A DNA stretch of 64,000 bases, from positions 6,160,001 to 6,224,000 of the forward strand of contig JAXRKN010000040.1 of NCBI GenBank assembly GCA_038502055.1, written 5' to 3'. The position numbers were made by a program, and so were the translations under genes. The notes below the pieces were generated by a model. The model was not told where the DNA came from. It searched no databases and saw only the letters and a program-made list of their open reading frames with translations. Positions within the stretch are counted from its first letter, which is position 1. The number at the start of each line of letters is the position of its first letter. Source of the stretch: Tanytarsus gracilentus. Taxonomy: Eukaryota; Arthropoda; Insecta; Diptera; Chironomidae. This document shows, piece after piece, positions 53,001 through 64,000 of the stretch.

Positions 53001-56000
53001 TGATTTTTATAACAAGCTTTTTTATAAAAGGTATTGGGAGATATATGGCATCCTCAGAAACACACGCGTGCCCATCCGACTGATGCTTACGGTACAATTG
53101 AATTTCAAGGAAGTGCGCACCCTACGAAGGCACAGGTACGAATTGTTCCTTTATGATTTAAATTTTTACATAAATCTTCTTTTCTATTCCGATTACTTTT
53201 ATTATAGTATGTTCGCCTCTCCTACGACACACGTCCCGAATTGATTGTCCAATTGTTCACAAAAGAATGGAATTTAGAACTGCCAAAGCTTCTGCTGACG
53301 ATACAAGGTGGAAAAGCAAATTTCGAATTACAACCAAAATTAAAAAAGGTAAAAAGAAAATTTAAAATTTTTGTTATCATGCTACATAATTATCAGCATT
53401 ACCTCCGCAAAGTTTTCACATAAAACTTGATAAAAAGTTCTCTTGATTTATTCTCAATCCAACAATTCAGACTCGCTGAAATATTTCTCAACACTCGTAA
53501 AAGTATTCTGTGAAAATGAAAATGAAAATCAAGAAAAGTTTTCGAATTTGATGACGCTTTCATGAATGGTTGAGCTACAATGAAAGAATTAGTTGAGAGG
53601 GAATAAAAGCAGCTCCAAATAAATCAATTTGTACGTACTAATGACTTTCAATTTGTTTCATTTTCACGTTTCAAATAAAATAAATCCATTACATTTAAGA
53701 GTGAGTCGAGGATAGAGTTAATTGAGCTGAAAATTGTCTTTTTTTAATTAGCTTCTGACATGTCGTGTGATTTGTGGAGATTAATGAGGTCTTTGACGCA
53801 CGCCATGATAAATTTATTTTTAAATAATCAGATTTTTAAAATTGAGCAGTTGCTAAATTTTCAAAAATCAAATCAAAGAGAGACAAATCATGATTTGGCT
53901 TAAAAGATATTTTATTAAGCAGTTTATGTTGAGCCGATTTAATTTCAAACAGAAAGATTTAATGCAACACCTCCACCATAAGCGTTCTCAACAAAAATAA
54001 TTTTAACCTTATAAAAGAAGCCAAAAATAATTTTTTCCATTTCATTTTACAATTTCACATTTTTAAAGGTGTTACGAAAAGGATTGATAAAGGCGGCAAG
54101 AACAACAGGTGCTTGGATTTTTACGGGTGGAACAAACACTGGTGAGAGATTTGGCAATAGAAAAACTTTTTTCAAGTGCTGATTATATTTATTTCTAAAT
54201 CATCATTAAAGGAGTCACGAAAGAAATTGGGGACGCATTGTTAGCCGAGGGACAACAAAGGTCGGGTCGTGTTGTTAGCATCGGCATTGCGGCATGGGGA
54301 ATTGTCGAGAAAAATCATGAACTGCTAGGTCACAATCGAGACGTGCCGTGTCACTCAATCTCCAGTCCTAGGTGAGAAGAAGAAACATTTTACGTTTATT
54401 TAGGTCTCGACACTCAGCCTATTATCTTGATATCGTTTAGGAGTAAATTGGCTGTGCTTAACAATCGGCATGCATACTTTCTCTTGGTCGATAATGGAAC
54501 TCAGGGGAAATATGGTGCAGAGATTATTTTAAGGAGAAAATTAGAGAAATTTATTGCCAACCAGAAGCTTCAACCATGTAAGTATGCCTTGATGTGTTTT
54601 TGCGTATTAAATCTGCGATGTAAATGGATCATGTGGTTTTTAGGAACATAAACACACTTAGAGATTTTGTGTTGATTTTAAACCTTTTTACTGCCATTGT
54701 TATAATCGCTTCTTGGTCCGCTTTGCCCTTTTCATCTCATAAATTTATGTAAATGAAACTTTTTACGCTTAAATCTTCTTGGATTTATCGAAAAATCCCT
54801 CCGGTCGCTATAAAAAGTGAAACGGCAAAAGGCATTAAAGCACTTCGAATGGCACTAATGTAATCGCAAACCAACAGAAACTTAATCCCAATGCAAGGGA
54901 TGATAATGTTTGAATTTTTTAAATAATTCTTTACTTTTAAAGATTTTGAGAATTTTTTAGTGGAAAAAATAATTGAATTCGAATTCTTGAAAGCTCGTTG
55001 AATTTAATAACGCGTCACCCTTCACATTCAAATCAATTATTTTCACTTCGGACTTTTTCCCACGACCCACTCAATCAACCTTAAATAATTTCACAGTAAG
55101 TTGCTGCATTTCCATTTAAGTGACGTCCCCTTGTTAAAAGAGATATTTAAAATTTTTTTTTTTTTTTTAAATTTTTTTGGGGGGGGGGGGGGGGGGAGTG
55201 TTGGTGGGGGGGGGAAAAAATAAAAAAATTAAGGGGGGGTTTTTTTTTGGGGGGGGGGGGGGGGGTCTTTTTTTCTCTTTTTTTTACTTCACTTTCCCTC
55301 TTCCTGGTCTCCGCGTGCTCCTATTGTTCAATCAATCAATCAATCAGTAAGTTGCTGCATTTCCATTCGATTTCATCGTCATCAACATAAATTTTTGATA
55401 AAATTTACCATAAAATGCTGAAATAATTTTTTTTTTCGCTGACTTGCTAAGCGTGCGTATCGATAATGAATGAGAAATGCAATATCGGTCGTCAATGACG
55501 ATCTAAAGGCAGTCCATGACTGCTCATGCTTTTTAATGAAAGCTTTTCACAGGCGAACATGAGAAATTGAGCTCTTTTGCGACTGAGCAGGCTTGGCGGC
55601 CACATATACATAGCCAACAACTAACGTGCGGCGCAAACTACCGAGAGAGAGAGGGAAAAATGAATATAATAATTTTCTCAGACAAACACGTCGTATTATA
55701 ATGAGAAAATTTTATGAATGAAAAGTAGCGTAAAATAGTTTATAGAAGAGAAAAATCTTTCTTTATTTGTCATATATTTTTTCCGCACATCACACAAGTT
55801 GTTATGAAGGCTGTTGTTTTTGAGAAAATAAAATTTAATCTGAGCGCTTGTTATGCTCATTTAAATGCATAGAGTAGTCGTACCATAAAAAAGCTTTCTA
55901 ATTGTGTTTTGACATGCTGCGAGATTTTTTTATTTGTACTTTGTGGAAAAGCTTATACATAATGGTTGTAGAAGTGACTCCCCAGAGTCAGAGTGTTTAG

Positions 56001-59000
56001 TTAGCATTTGTTATTTTTATGACATAAAAGCTCACTTGAGAGTTGAGACTTATTTGAAATTCGATTACATTAGGAAGGATATGATGGTTTTGACATTGAT
56101 TTTATGTTTTTCCTGGCAAGGTGGCAACTCTCGAACGAATGGGCTAGTATTTGAACGTATTGGAATTGAATTAAGTTACTTTGAAAATGAATTCACAAAA
56201 CTGTTTCACTTTAATTATCCCCTTCGTAAAATTGAATCATGATCCAAAAGCTTGTAGATATTTTTTATAAAGTCAAAAATTCAATTTGGATTAAATAAAA
56301 ATCATTTTCAAAATCTGCAGTTAGTCAATCATCGACACCCGTCGTGTGTCTAGTGATTGAAGGTGGTATGAACACAATTCGTGCTGTGCTTGAATACGTA
56401 ACAGATAAAGTTCCTTGTGTTATTGTCGATGGAAGTGGAAGAGCGGCTGATATCATAGCTTTTGTGCATAAATACGCGAATGAGCATGAGGAACAGAGTT
56501 TACTGGAATCAATGAAGGATTATCTAGTCAACATGATTATGAAAACTTTCGAAGTTGGCACAGAGCAAGCAGACCGATTATACAATGAGCTTTTGCAATG
56601 CACAAAATATAAAAATCTCATTACCGTCTTTCGAATTGGCCCCGAAGCGAAAGTACAGGAACTTGACCAGACAATCATAACTGCGTTATTCAAATCTCAA
56701 CATTTGTCGCCATCAGAACAATTGAGCTTGGCACTAACGTGGAATAGAGTAGACATAGCAAGATCCGAGATTTTTGTCTACGGACAAGAGTGGGGTTATG
56801 GTGATCTTGATGAAGCAATGATGCAGGCCTTAGAACATGATAGAATTGATTTTGTGAAATTGTTACTAGAGAATGGCGTGTCGATGAAAAAATTTCTCAC
56901 AATTCCTAGACTAGAGGAACTTTATAATACAAAACATGGACCTGCGAATACGCTTGGGTAAGATTTGAAATCTCCACCATCCGATTTATTTTTTAATTTC
57001 CTTTTCACTTTCAGTTATATCCTTCGTGATGTTCGACCACACATACCCAAAGGATATATTTATACACTCCACGATGTTGGGCTAGTTATAAATAAATTAA
57101 TGGGTAATCGATTATTTTAAATTCTCTTCTTTTGACACATGAGATAATCCATTTTAATTTCTCACTAATTTAATAGGTGGTGCTTACAGGTAAGTTTTAT
57201 AAATTAAATTAAAGTCTGATTTTATATCCCGTCAAAATTTAGATCTTACTATACACGCCGTAAATTTCGACCAATTTATGCGAAAGTCATGAACAGCTAT
57301 GTTAATACCCATCGTAAAGCGTCGACATTTCAACGTACGGCGGGAGCAAATTCAATGAGTTTGGTTACCGGCCTTTTGCCATTCACATCGGAGATGGCAC
57401 TCTTTCCGTTTCCCTTTAATGAGCTTCTTATATGGGCTGTGTTAACAAAGCGACAACAAATGGCGACTCTTATGTGGCAGCATGGCGAGCAGAGTTTAGC
57501 AAAATCTCTCGTAGCTTGTAAACTTTATAAGGCGATGGCACATGAGGCAGCTGACGATGACTTGGATACGGAAATTTATGATGAGTTAAGGAACTATGCG
57601 AAGGAATTTGAGGCTCGTGGACTAAAACTACTCGATTTTTCATATCGTGTCGATCCAATGAAGACACAAAAACTTTTGACATGCGAATTGACGTCATGGT
57701 CGAATCAGAGCTGCCTCTCGCTAGCAGTGGCGGCAAATCATCGTGCGATTCTAGCTCATCCCTGTTCTCAAATTATTCTTGCAGAAATGTGGATGGGAGG
57801 CTTGAGGACGCGCAAAAATACGAATTTAAATGTAAGTGCTTAAAACTTTTTTCTCTCACAAGTTTATGAATTTTTTACAATTGAGATTTTCTAAGAGGCA
57901 AAATTATTATTTTTGGTTCGCCTCTAAATTGAATTTTTTTACGGCTAGTTGATTAACAGATGTTACTCAGAAAAATTGTTTTTTCAATCATCTTTCATGC
58001 GGTTGAATTTATGAAAAACTTTTCACTCATCTCGACAGGTTGTAGCGGGGTTATTGCTTCCAATTTATATAAAGAAGTTGGATTTCAAGACTTTTGAGGA
58101 GCTTCAATCAATGCCGCAAACTGAAGAGGAACATTTGGAGAACCAGTATTTGGATTATGAAGATAAGGAAAAGTCAATAACGGATGCAGAGGTGAGTTTA
58201 TGATAAATGCAAAAATATTTTCCATATCCCCTCGATATTAACCTTCTCTCACACTTTAAATTTCAAAAAGTAAAATATGAAACAAAATTTTTCATCTGAA
58301 TAATTTTCTTCGCATCACATTCTCTTACTAACATTTCCCAGAGCTCAATTCAAAGGCGATCCTTTAAAAATATTGTTGGCAAAAAGACGCCAGTGCAGGT
58401 GAATAAGTCTCGATGTTTTTTCCCACACTCTCATTTGTGGATGTTATTTCAAGTCGTAAAATTGCTTTTGCATGAAATCTAGGGATCCACAGTTTACCGA
58501 AAATATAAAATCGAATCGTGAATTTCTGTAGAAAAACAGAATTTTTTTTAAAAAGCTTTATTCAAATTTATTAATTTTTTCTGTCTGTAAATTTTTCTTG
58601 TGGAACCCTAACGAAAACTTACGTGTTCAATTTGATTTTTTTCTCTTCAATATTAAATTTTGATCTATTTCCAAACTTCTCTTCTTTTTCCACAAAACAA
58701 GTTTGATCTCTTTGATCTCTTGTGATATCCATATCAATTTCCAAGTACCTATGTATCTGCTTTCTTATCCACTACATCTTTATAACAGTATTCAGCTGGT
58801 TTAAACCAAACGCTATACGTTTTGAAATTTTTTTAATTAAATTTAAAACATTATGATTTCAAGTTTCAGTTAAAAATTGCTGTAAAATATTATTTTCGTA
58901 TGTTCTACACACAACTGCCATGTTTTATGTCGCACTAAAATGTTTTTCCTGATGTATGAAAGTTAAGAATAACGAATAACTTTCTATTCAACTTGGCTAG

Positions 59001-62000
59001 GGAACAAATTTAAGCGAGTGACATATATTTCAAAAAGTTCTTAACTTGAATTTAATAAGAAAACTTTTACATGCATGCATCATAAAAAATTCTAAATTGC
59101 TCTTTTGCACTCTCTTTAAAAAGTTTTTCCATTGTTGAACTTGGAATATGTTTACATGAGCATAATTTAATATGCAAAACTCTTCTTTATCATTTGAAAA
59201 AGTTTATATGAGCTCTATTGAATTTTTTCCAATTTATGCAGGAATTTTCTCGTAGCTTCTTTATGATGGACTATTCTCTGATTTTTCATGCGTAAAAATT
59301 AAGATTATTAAACTCCGAATAGATTTTTAAATTATCGAATTCAATTAGATTCAAAAATTTCTTTCCTCATTTTAAAAATCAATACAACCTTTTGAGTTAT
59401 TTTAATTTGTGTCAAAGAAACATTTCAAAGTTTCTTTAATACAATAAAGAAGAAGAAGCAATTGAGAGCTTATCAGTCTGTCTGTGCAAGCATCTCCCAT
59501 TTCAGCATGCTTTCAAACACATTGTGTCTATATGTTGGATGAAGCAATTTTAACCTTTTTTAAACGAGAAGAAATTTTTTTTATTCATTCAGTTTGCAGT
59601 CGAAAATCTTTTCCGTTTGTTTGCTTAAAAATTTTACGTTGAATTTATCTTTAAGAAAAATCTTGAGGTGGAATTTTCCGGTGAATTAAGTATAAAGTTA
59701 AAAACAATATTTGTCTGCTGAAATTTAAGTCTTTAAATTTTTTGAAACTTTTAACTAGATCAAACGTTCGCGAAAGTAAGAACTTTGAAGGGAACGATAA
59801 TTTTATGATTTTGTGAGCTGTTTTAAATTGTTCTTAATCAAAATTTAATTAAAATTGTTTCATATTTTTTCTCCTCAATAATTTTAAAATTGCATGATTT
59901 TTTATTATTTTCCACGCTGTCACTCTTTTCTTTTATATATTTGCCTGTTCATTTCCCTCCTGGCATAATTGAATTTAGTTCTCATCTTCCTGGAGTGAAG
60001 ATAATGAAATGAATATAATCTGAAATTGTTGACTCAAAAGAAAGATAAACAAACGACCTGAATTTAAGGTTAATGATGAAGAAAATGGTGAAGCGTCCTC
60101 GAGCCATTATATTTATTTTGTTATCTCTGCTGCTTGTTTCGTAATGTCATGATGCATCAATTTTCTTTCCTTGTTAATTCCAAATGTCTCTTAATTTTTT
60201 TCAGGCTTTATTGACAGACTCGTATTCATTAAAGGACACAAAAGTACAGGAAAATGGAAAAGTAAGAATTTTCAAATTTTTTTTTAGGGGTTGTGGAATA
60301 AAATAAGCTTAACGAAGTTTAACACGTATTAACACTCAACATACTCTCTTGTGTGTCAACAATGATTTCTCAAATGCCTTTTACAAATTAAATTTCAGCT
60401 TTTTCGAGAGAATAATTCTGCAAATTGAGTTAAAAAAACAAGAAAACAAATTAAAAGACCTTTTTGAGTTAATAATTTTGACTATTTTCATAACAAATTA
60501 GTGCAGTAAATAATTAATTCACTAAAATGCTTTAAAAATTTCACCATAATTAGGTAGGACTTACAAGCGGAACAAATAACATGGATCCAACTAAAGTTAG
60601 TTTCTATATTGACTTTTAATTAGACCCATTCTAAAATGTTAAAAAAATGTCGTGTTAGTCGTTTTTTATTTTCAACTTTTTCAACACGCCTGATTAATTT
60701 TTTATTAATGTCCATTCATGAAGTGAGATATTTTCTCATGGGAAACTTAATTGAGCTATGCAGTATTTACTAAAAACATAAAAACGACAGAGTTCACACG
60801 TGTTAATTATCTTTTACGATTTCACTAGCAATTTTTTGAGTGTTTTCATCCAAAAAAAATTAGATTAAAATTTTGATTTTAAATAAATTTGCACGTTTAG
60901 TTAGTTAAGCAAAATTTCATCAACCTTTTGATGTTCATCCAATCTTTATTGCCCCATAAACTTTTGCTTTGATGCTTCTCATTAGATTTTCGTGCATCAC
61001 TCATATCCCTCTAATCAACACGTTTTTGCTCTAAATCTCAGCATTAAACTTTTTCTCTCAAGATTGGAAGGATTTGAAGAAAGATAAACGAGAGAAAAAG
61101 AAAAAGTTTAGAAAATTATTTTCCTGCGTGAAAGATTTTAATCTCTCAAACCCTCTATACCCATCTATACTGAATGAAAAAGTTTAATTTTTAAAATAAA
61201 GTTTTTTGTGACGAAACTTATCAGCTAAAAATTAATAGAATTTATCACAACTGCCAAAAAAACCTCTACTAATAATTTTCATTGCCTTTAGGTCTCTTTA
61301 ACAGACTCCGATGGCACGCAATATAATCCCTACGAAGAGGACATCCGCTTGCATCGTCCATTAAAGTTAAAAAAGAAAATTTATGAATTTTACACCGCAC
61401 CAATTACCAAATTTTGGGCAGACTCCGTGAGTAAAACCGCTACCGAGAGTAATTCAATTAATTAATCTTCATTAACGAAAATTTCCGCCCTCCCGTGTTC
61501 ATTTATAGATCGCATATATTGTGTTCCTTATCCTCTTCACATACTCCGTTCTCGTTAAAATGGAAGCAACGCCTAACTGGCAGGAAATTTATAGTATCGC
61601 ATACGTTACGACTTTGGGTTTCGAGAAAGTTAGAGAAATCATGCAGTCGGAACCTGTTGCTATCTGGTGAGTGCGGAAAACTTATAATGTGTATCGAAAA
61701 ATAGCAATAAAAACTTTTTTCAAACAGTCATAAATTGGCAGTGTTTAGCTGGAACCTTTGGAACTTGTCTGATTTGTGTGCAATAGGTTTGTTGCCATCT
61801 GTTGCTTAATTAAAGTATTAAAATTTAATTTCTTCCTTAGTTACATCAATCATCGGAGTTGTATTGCGATTTCGACCGGCAATGATGGACTATGGTCGAG
61901 TAATTTATTGCATCAACAGCATCTACTGGTATCTACGAATTCTAAACATTTTGGGTGTCAATAAATATCTCGGTGAGTGCCAGACGTAGAGCTTAAAATT

Positions 62001-64000
62001 TCTTATCACAATTGCTCCAAATCGAATTAGGTCCACTCGTAACAATGATGGGTAAAATGGTGAAAAATATGATTTATTTTGTGGTTCTTTTGCTCGTCGT
62101 GTTGATGTCATTCGGTGTGAGTCGCCAGTCAATATTAAATCCCAACAAAGAGGCTGATTGGCGATTAGTACGAGACGTGTTTTTTCAACCGTACTTTATG
62201 TTGTACGGTGAGGTGTTTGCAGACGAAATTGATCCGCCGTGTGGTGAAGATCCAACTCAAGAGCCTTGCGTTACAGGTCATTGGATAACTGTGAGTAATC
62301 AACCCTTAATAATTGAGGGTAAAAAGTATTTTTTGTTAACATTTGATTCTTTTTTTTTGAAGTAACAATGAAATTAATTTTATCTTTACCTTGTTCCATG
62401 CCAACAGCCTATAGCAATGTCTATGTATCTCTTAATTGCCAACATTCTCCTAATTAATCTTCTCATTGCGGTCTTCAATAACATCTTCAACGAGACCAAT
62501 TCAATTTCTGTAAGTGACATCTTTTATTGACCTCGAAAGCCAAAATATATTTCATTTAATTTTCAGCATCAAGTGTGGATGTTTCAACGATTCACTGTTG
62601 TGATGGAATATCAACAGAAGCCCTTCTTGCCGCCACCATTTATTGCCCTATGTCACTTTTATTCACTGATCAAGTTTTGCTTTCGAAAGGCGAAGGGTCT
62701 GCAAGAGGTGCGCGATAATGGCTTGAAGCTTTTCTTGGAGAAGGACGACATGGAGAAGATTTATGACTTTGAAGAAGAGTGCGTCGAGGGTTACTTTCAA
62801 GAGCAAAATACAATCTTGCTTCAGTCGACCGAGGAGAGAATTAAAAATACGGACGAGCGAGTTGAAAACATGACTCAAAAGATTGAAGATATCAACACGA
62901 AAGAAAATCTTCAAGCGCTCTCAATACAAAATATGGAATTTCGTCTCCGCAGAATGGAGGAATCGACTGATCAGATTTTAAGTCACTTAGCCGTAATTCA
63001 TCGTTTCATGTCGACACACATCAACAGTGATGTTATTGTGCCGGGTTCGGTTGTTAACCTAAGCACTTTTCCACTTCCTTATGATATCCATCGCAACCGA
63101 ACAATGAGTGAGAATGACTCAACAAATATCCTCCCACCGCCTGCAATTCTTCCACCTATTCTTCCTCCAACCACAGCTCGAGTAAGAAGATTTAATCGCT
63201 CACTCACGGAAGTACGTCCGGATGCTTACATCTTTGACGATGGAGCTCATTTTGAAGTACGCACTGTACTCGAAGAGAATGAGCTTATGCAGTCAACGGA
63301 AGAAGTTAATGAGTACTCAGTATCGGTAAGAAGTCGTAAATTGTCTGTTCAATCGGAAGAGCCCGAATATTGTATTTCACCCCCGCCGCCACCGAACGTT
63401 GAACAACAACAGCAAAATATTTTATCGGCACAACAAAGTGTTGAAGTGGAACAGCCAATTTTGCGTTCCGATTCAATTAATAGACGGTCTTTAAGCATTC
63501 GACAAGACACAGCCCGAAGCGAAGAGAGTAAAGACACATTAACTCCTCTCGATTTATGCGATGATGAAAGAACGCTTATTGGAGCGGAAAATACAATGCC
63601 ATCTGGTATTTCTGCAAACGCTCCTCCAACGGGCACCGATGACAATGAGCGTCAACGTTTTGGCCTAAGAAGAAGAAACTCGCAAATGGGAAGAAGAAAC
63701 TCAGAATCACAGTCGCAATCGCAGCAAGTTTACGATATTAATCGATCTCAGAATTCACTTAATTTCGTGGGAATGCCAAAGCGGCAATTTAGTCTGACGC
63801 AATCTGAGCCTGATACCGACGATGGTGTGGGCGGTGTGGGTGGTACGGGGAAATCGAAACCTGCAACGAAATCTGGTCGACACTTGTTGCTGCAAATACA
63901 TGCTGAATATACGAGTATTACTGACGAACTTGAAAGCATGATAACATCACCGACTAGTTCGCACATGGAAGAGAAGCCAAAGAAAATGGATCAGTTGACT
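47050..64000 (+). CDS. Trpm: TRPM-family cation channel, 3' end missing
   Basis: Tetrameric divalent-permeable cation channel of the plasma membrane. Coding exons: 47050-47169, 48283-48365, 52921-52978, 53031-53135, 53208-53348, 54069-54141, 54212-54371, 54441-54577, 56321-56957, 57015-57103, 57177-57189, 57243-57831, 58039-58191, 58342-58398, 60205-60261, 60554-60595, 61292-61426, 61509-61666, 61728-61786, 61841-61972, 62031-62290, 62408-62509 and 62567 to the edge; about 1598 residues so far, all phases agree. The cytoplasmic TRPM homology region fills residues 40-735 (SWIEANFYKREC, YVRLSYDTRPELIVQL, TGAWIFTGGTNTG, GKYGAE, VVCLVIEGG). Membrane segments run from VVAGLLLPIYI to exon 22; the pore is YGEVFADEIDPPCGED. 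The TRP domain is HQVWMFQRFTVVMEY and PFLPPPF, then a coiled coil (~1190-1260). The tail is Ser/Pro-rich with RRNS sites. No kinase domain appears before 64000. The first exon is less certain than the rest. Confidence 0.93.
47170..48282 (+). other. Trpm intron 1
   Basis: A 1.1 kb GT-AG intron after the putative first coding exon. No convincing exon or nested gene is seen; ORFs of up to 76 codons are AT-rich and uninformative. Confidence 0.5.
48744..48749 (-). terminator. Polyadenylation signal of the nested transporter
   Basis: TTTATT on the plus strand (AATAAA on minus), 53 bp past the stop codon of the SLC46-like gene. A second TTTATT at 48762-48767 is nearer still. Either would end the transcript inside the Trpm intron. 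Confidence 0.45.
48802..50727 (-). CDS. SLC46-like major facilitator transporter, nested in Trpm
   Basis: Membrane solute transporter resembling the SLC46 (proton-coupled folate transporter-like) family. Eight exons on the minus strand: 50369-50727, 50197-50314, 50098-50130, 49921-50045, 49449-49866, 49238-49405, 49027-49184 and 48802-48946; 1524 nt, 507 residues, all junctions in phase. Residues 23-45 and 89-110 are the first membrane helices, separated by an extracellular loop with cysteines (KAC, EIC) and an NYT glycosylation site. The MFS signature WSDRHGRRKP follows, then KPCMIIPIVGEILSII, GLSGGWFLMLL and SYISDVTTEEERTFRIG, which are typical of SLC46. The central cytoplasmic loop is DTDHVANTFKVAFKKTADGR; six more helices follow and the C-terminus is charged. 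Substrate cannot be inferred: many insect SLC46 members are not folate carriers. The whole gene sits inside Trpm intron 2 (48366-52920) on the opposite strand. Confidence 0.88.
50728..52920. other. Upstream side of the nested transporter, within Trpm intron 2
   Basis: The remaining 2.2 kb of Trpm intron 2, presumably including the promoter of the minus-strand transporter just above 50727. No further exon is seen. It ends in a pyrimidine-rich acceptor (TTTACATCTCTTCTAG) before the exon at 52921. Confidence 0.5.
54578..56320 (+). other. Trpm intron 8, with suspect sequence
   Basis: A 1.7 kb GT-AG intron without coding content. It includes the homopolymer block at 55152-55281 and the duplicated 23-mer on either side of it. 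An ORF at 55934-56242 (102 codons) has no recognisable domain and was not accepted. Confidence 0.6.
55094..55367. repeat. Homopolymer block bracketed by a 23-bp direct duplication
   Basis: A 23-bp segment beginning CAGTAAGTTGCTGCATTTCC occurs at 55094-55116 and again at 55345-55367. Between the copies are long T and G homopolymers (55152-55281), including G runs of about 18 broken only by stray bases, then (AATC)n at about 55330. G runs of this length are foreign to the rest of the window. The pattern looks like unresolved low-quality sequence retained at a contig join. Confidence 0.8.
57177..57189 (+). other. Trpm: 13-nt microexon of Trpm
   Basis: GTGGTGCTTACAG lies between an AG at 57175-57176 and a GTAAGT donor at 57190. 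With the flanking exons it restores the phase (1 in, 2 out) and encodes Gly-Gly-Ala-Tyr-Arg, as expected in the TRPM homology region between KLMG and SYYTRR. Omitting it would shift the frame. Confidence 0.8.
58399..60204 (+). other. Trpm intron 14
   Basis: A 1.8 kb intron between two 57-nt in-frame exons. The sequence is AT-rich with no supported coding or structural feature. Confidence 0.6.

Noticed and set aside
55934..56242. 102-codon ORF upstream of the large Trpm exon
   Set aside because: It is not in phase with the neighbouring exon, which has its own clear acceptor (AATCTGCAG), and shows no TRPM similarity.
1..64000. tRNA, rRNA and CRISPR-like arrays
   Set aside because: No T-loop-type GGTTCGAATCC block in a cloverleaf context, no rRNA-like conserved stretch and no spaced identical repeats were seen. 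A covariance-model scan was not possible here.

Overview
This is a nuclear genome window from an insect, most likely a fly-like dipteran. It is AT-rich, carries many spliceosomal introns (some only about 60 bp, others several kb), and encodes animal-specific families in their insect form: a PDGF/VEGF-related factor, a Grunge-type Atrophin with ELM2-SANT, a follistatin, and a TRPM channel with no kinase domain visible before the window ends. The order and species are inferred; no rRNA, tRNA or mitochondrial marker was seen. All exon models were built by eye from reading frames, splice signals and phase. All internal junctions of the listed genes keep frame.

Layout: (1) 63-4921, minus strand, is the 5' two-thirds of a Pvf-like growth factor gene that runs off the left edge. 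Its second intron holds a complete plus-strand gene (713-1770) with a weak resemblance to the Cdk inhibitor roughex, and its first intron holds small unassigned ORFs. (2) 4922-8460 is AT-rich and non-coding, with a hairpin at 6693-6787. (3) 8461-14948, minus strand, is a complete 12-coding-exon Atrophin/Grunge corepressor of about 1629 residues; a long GA/CT microsatellite lies upstream. (4) 19076-21250, plus strand, is an AGGF1-like OCRE/FHA/G-patch protein. (5) 23834-34900, plus strand, is a complete follistatin with large introns. (6) 38272-39082, minus strand, is 5-formyltetrahydrofolate cyclo-ligase. (7) 41637-42960 is a 1.3 kb imperfect palindrome flanked by TA, probably a foldback or MITE-like element. 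(8) 47050-64000, plus strand, is a Trpm gene cut by the right edge. Its second intron contains a complete minus-strand SLC46-like major facilitator transporter (48802-50727).

Functional view: several genes act in extracellular signalling (the growth factor ligand and the TGF-beta antagonist follistatin), transcription or RNA processing (Atrophin, AGGF1-like), one-carbon metabolism (cyclo-ligase) and ion or solute transport (TRPM, SLC46-like). There is no operon logic; genes are independent, and two are nested on the opposite strand inside introns of larger genes. The most unusual structures are the palindromic element, the intergenic hairpin, a 13-nt microexon and in-frame small exons in Trpm, a roughly 100-residue insert in follistatin, and a homopolymer patch at 55152-55281 bracketed by a 23-bp duplication that looks like an assembly fault.
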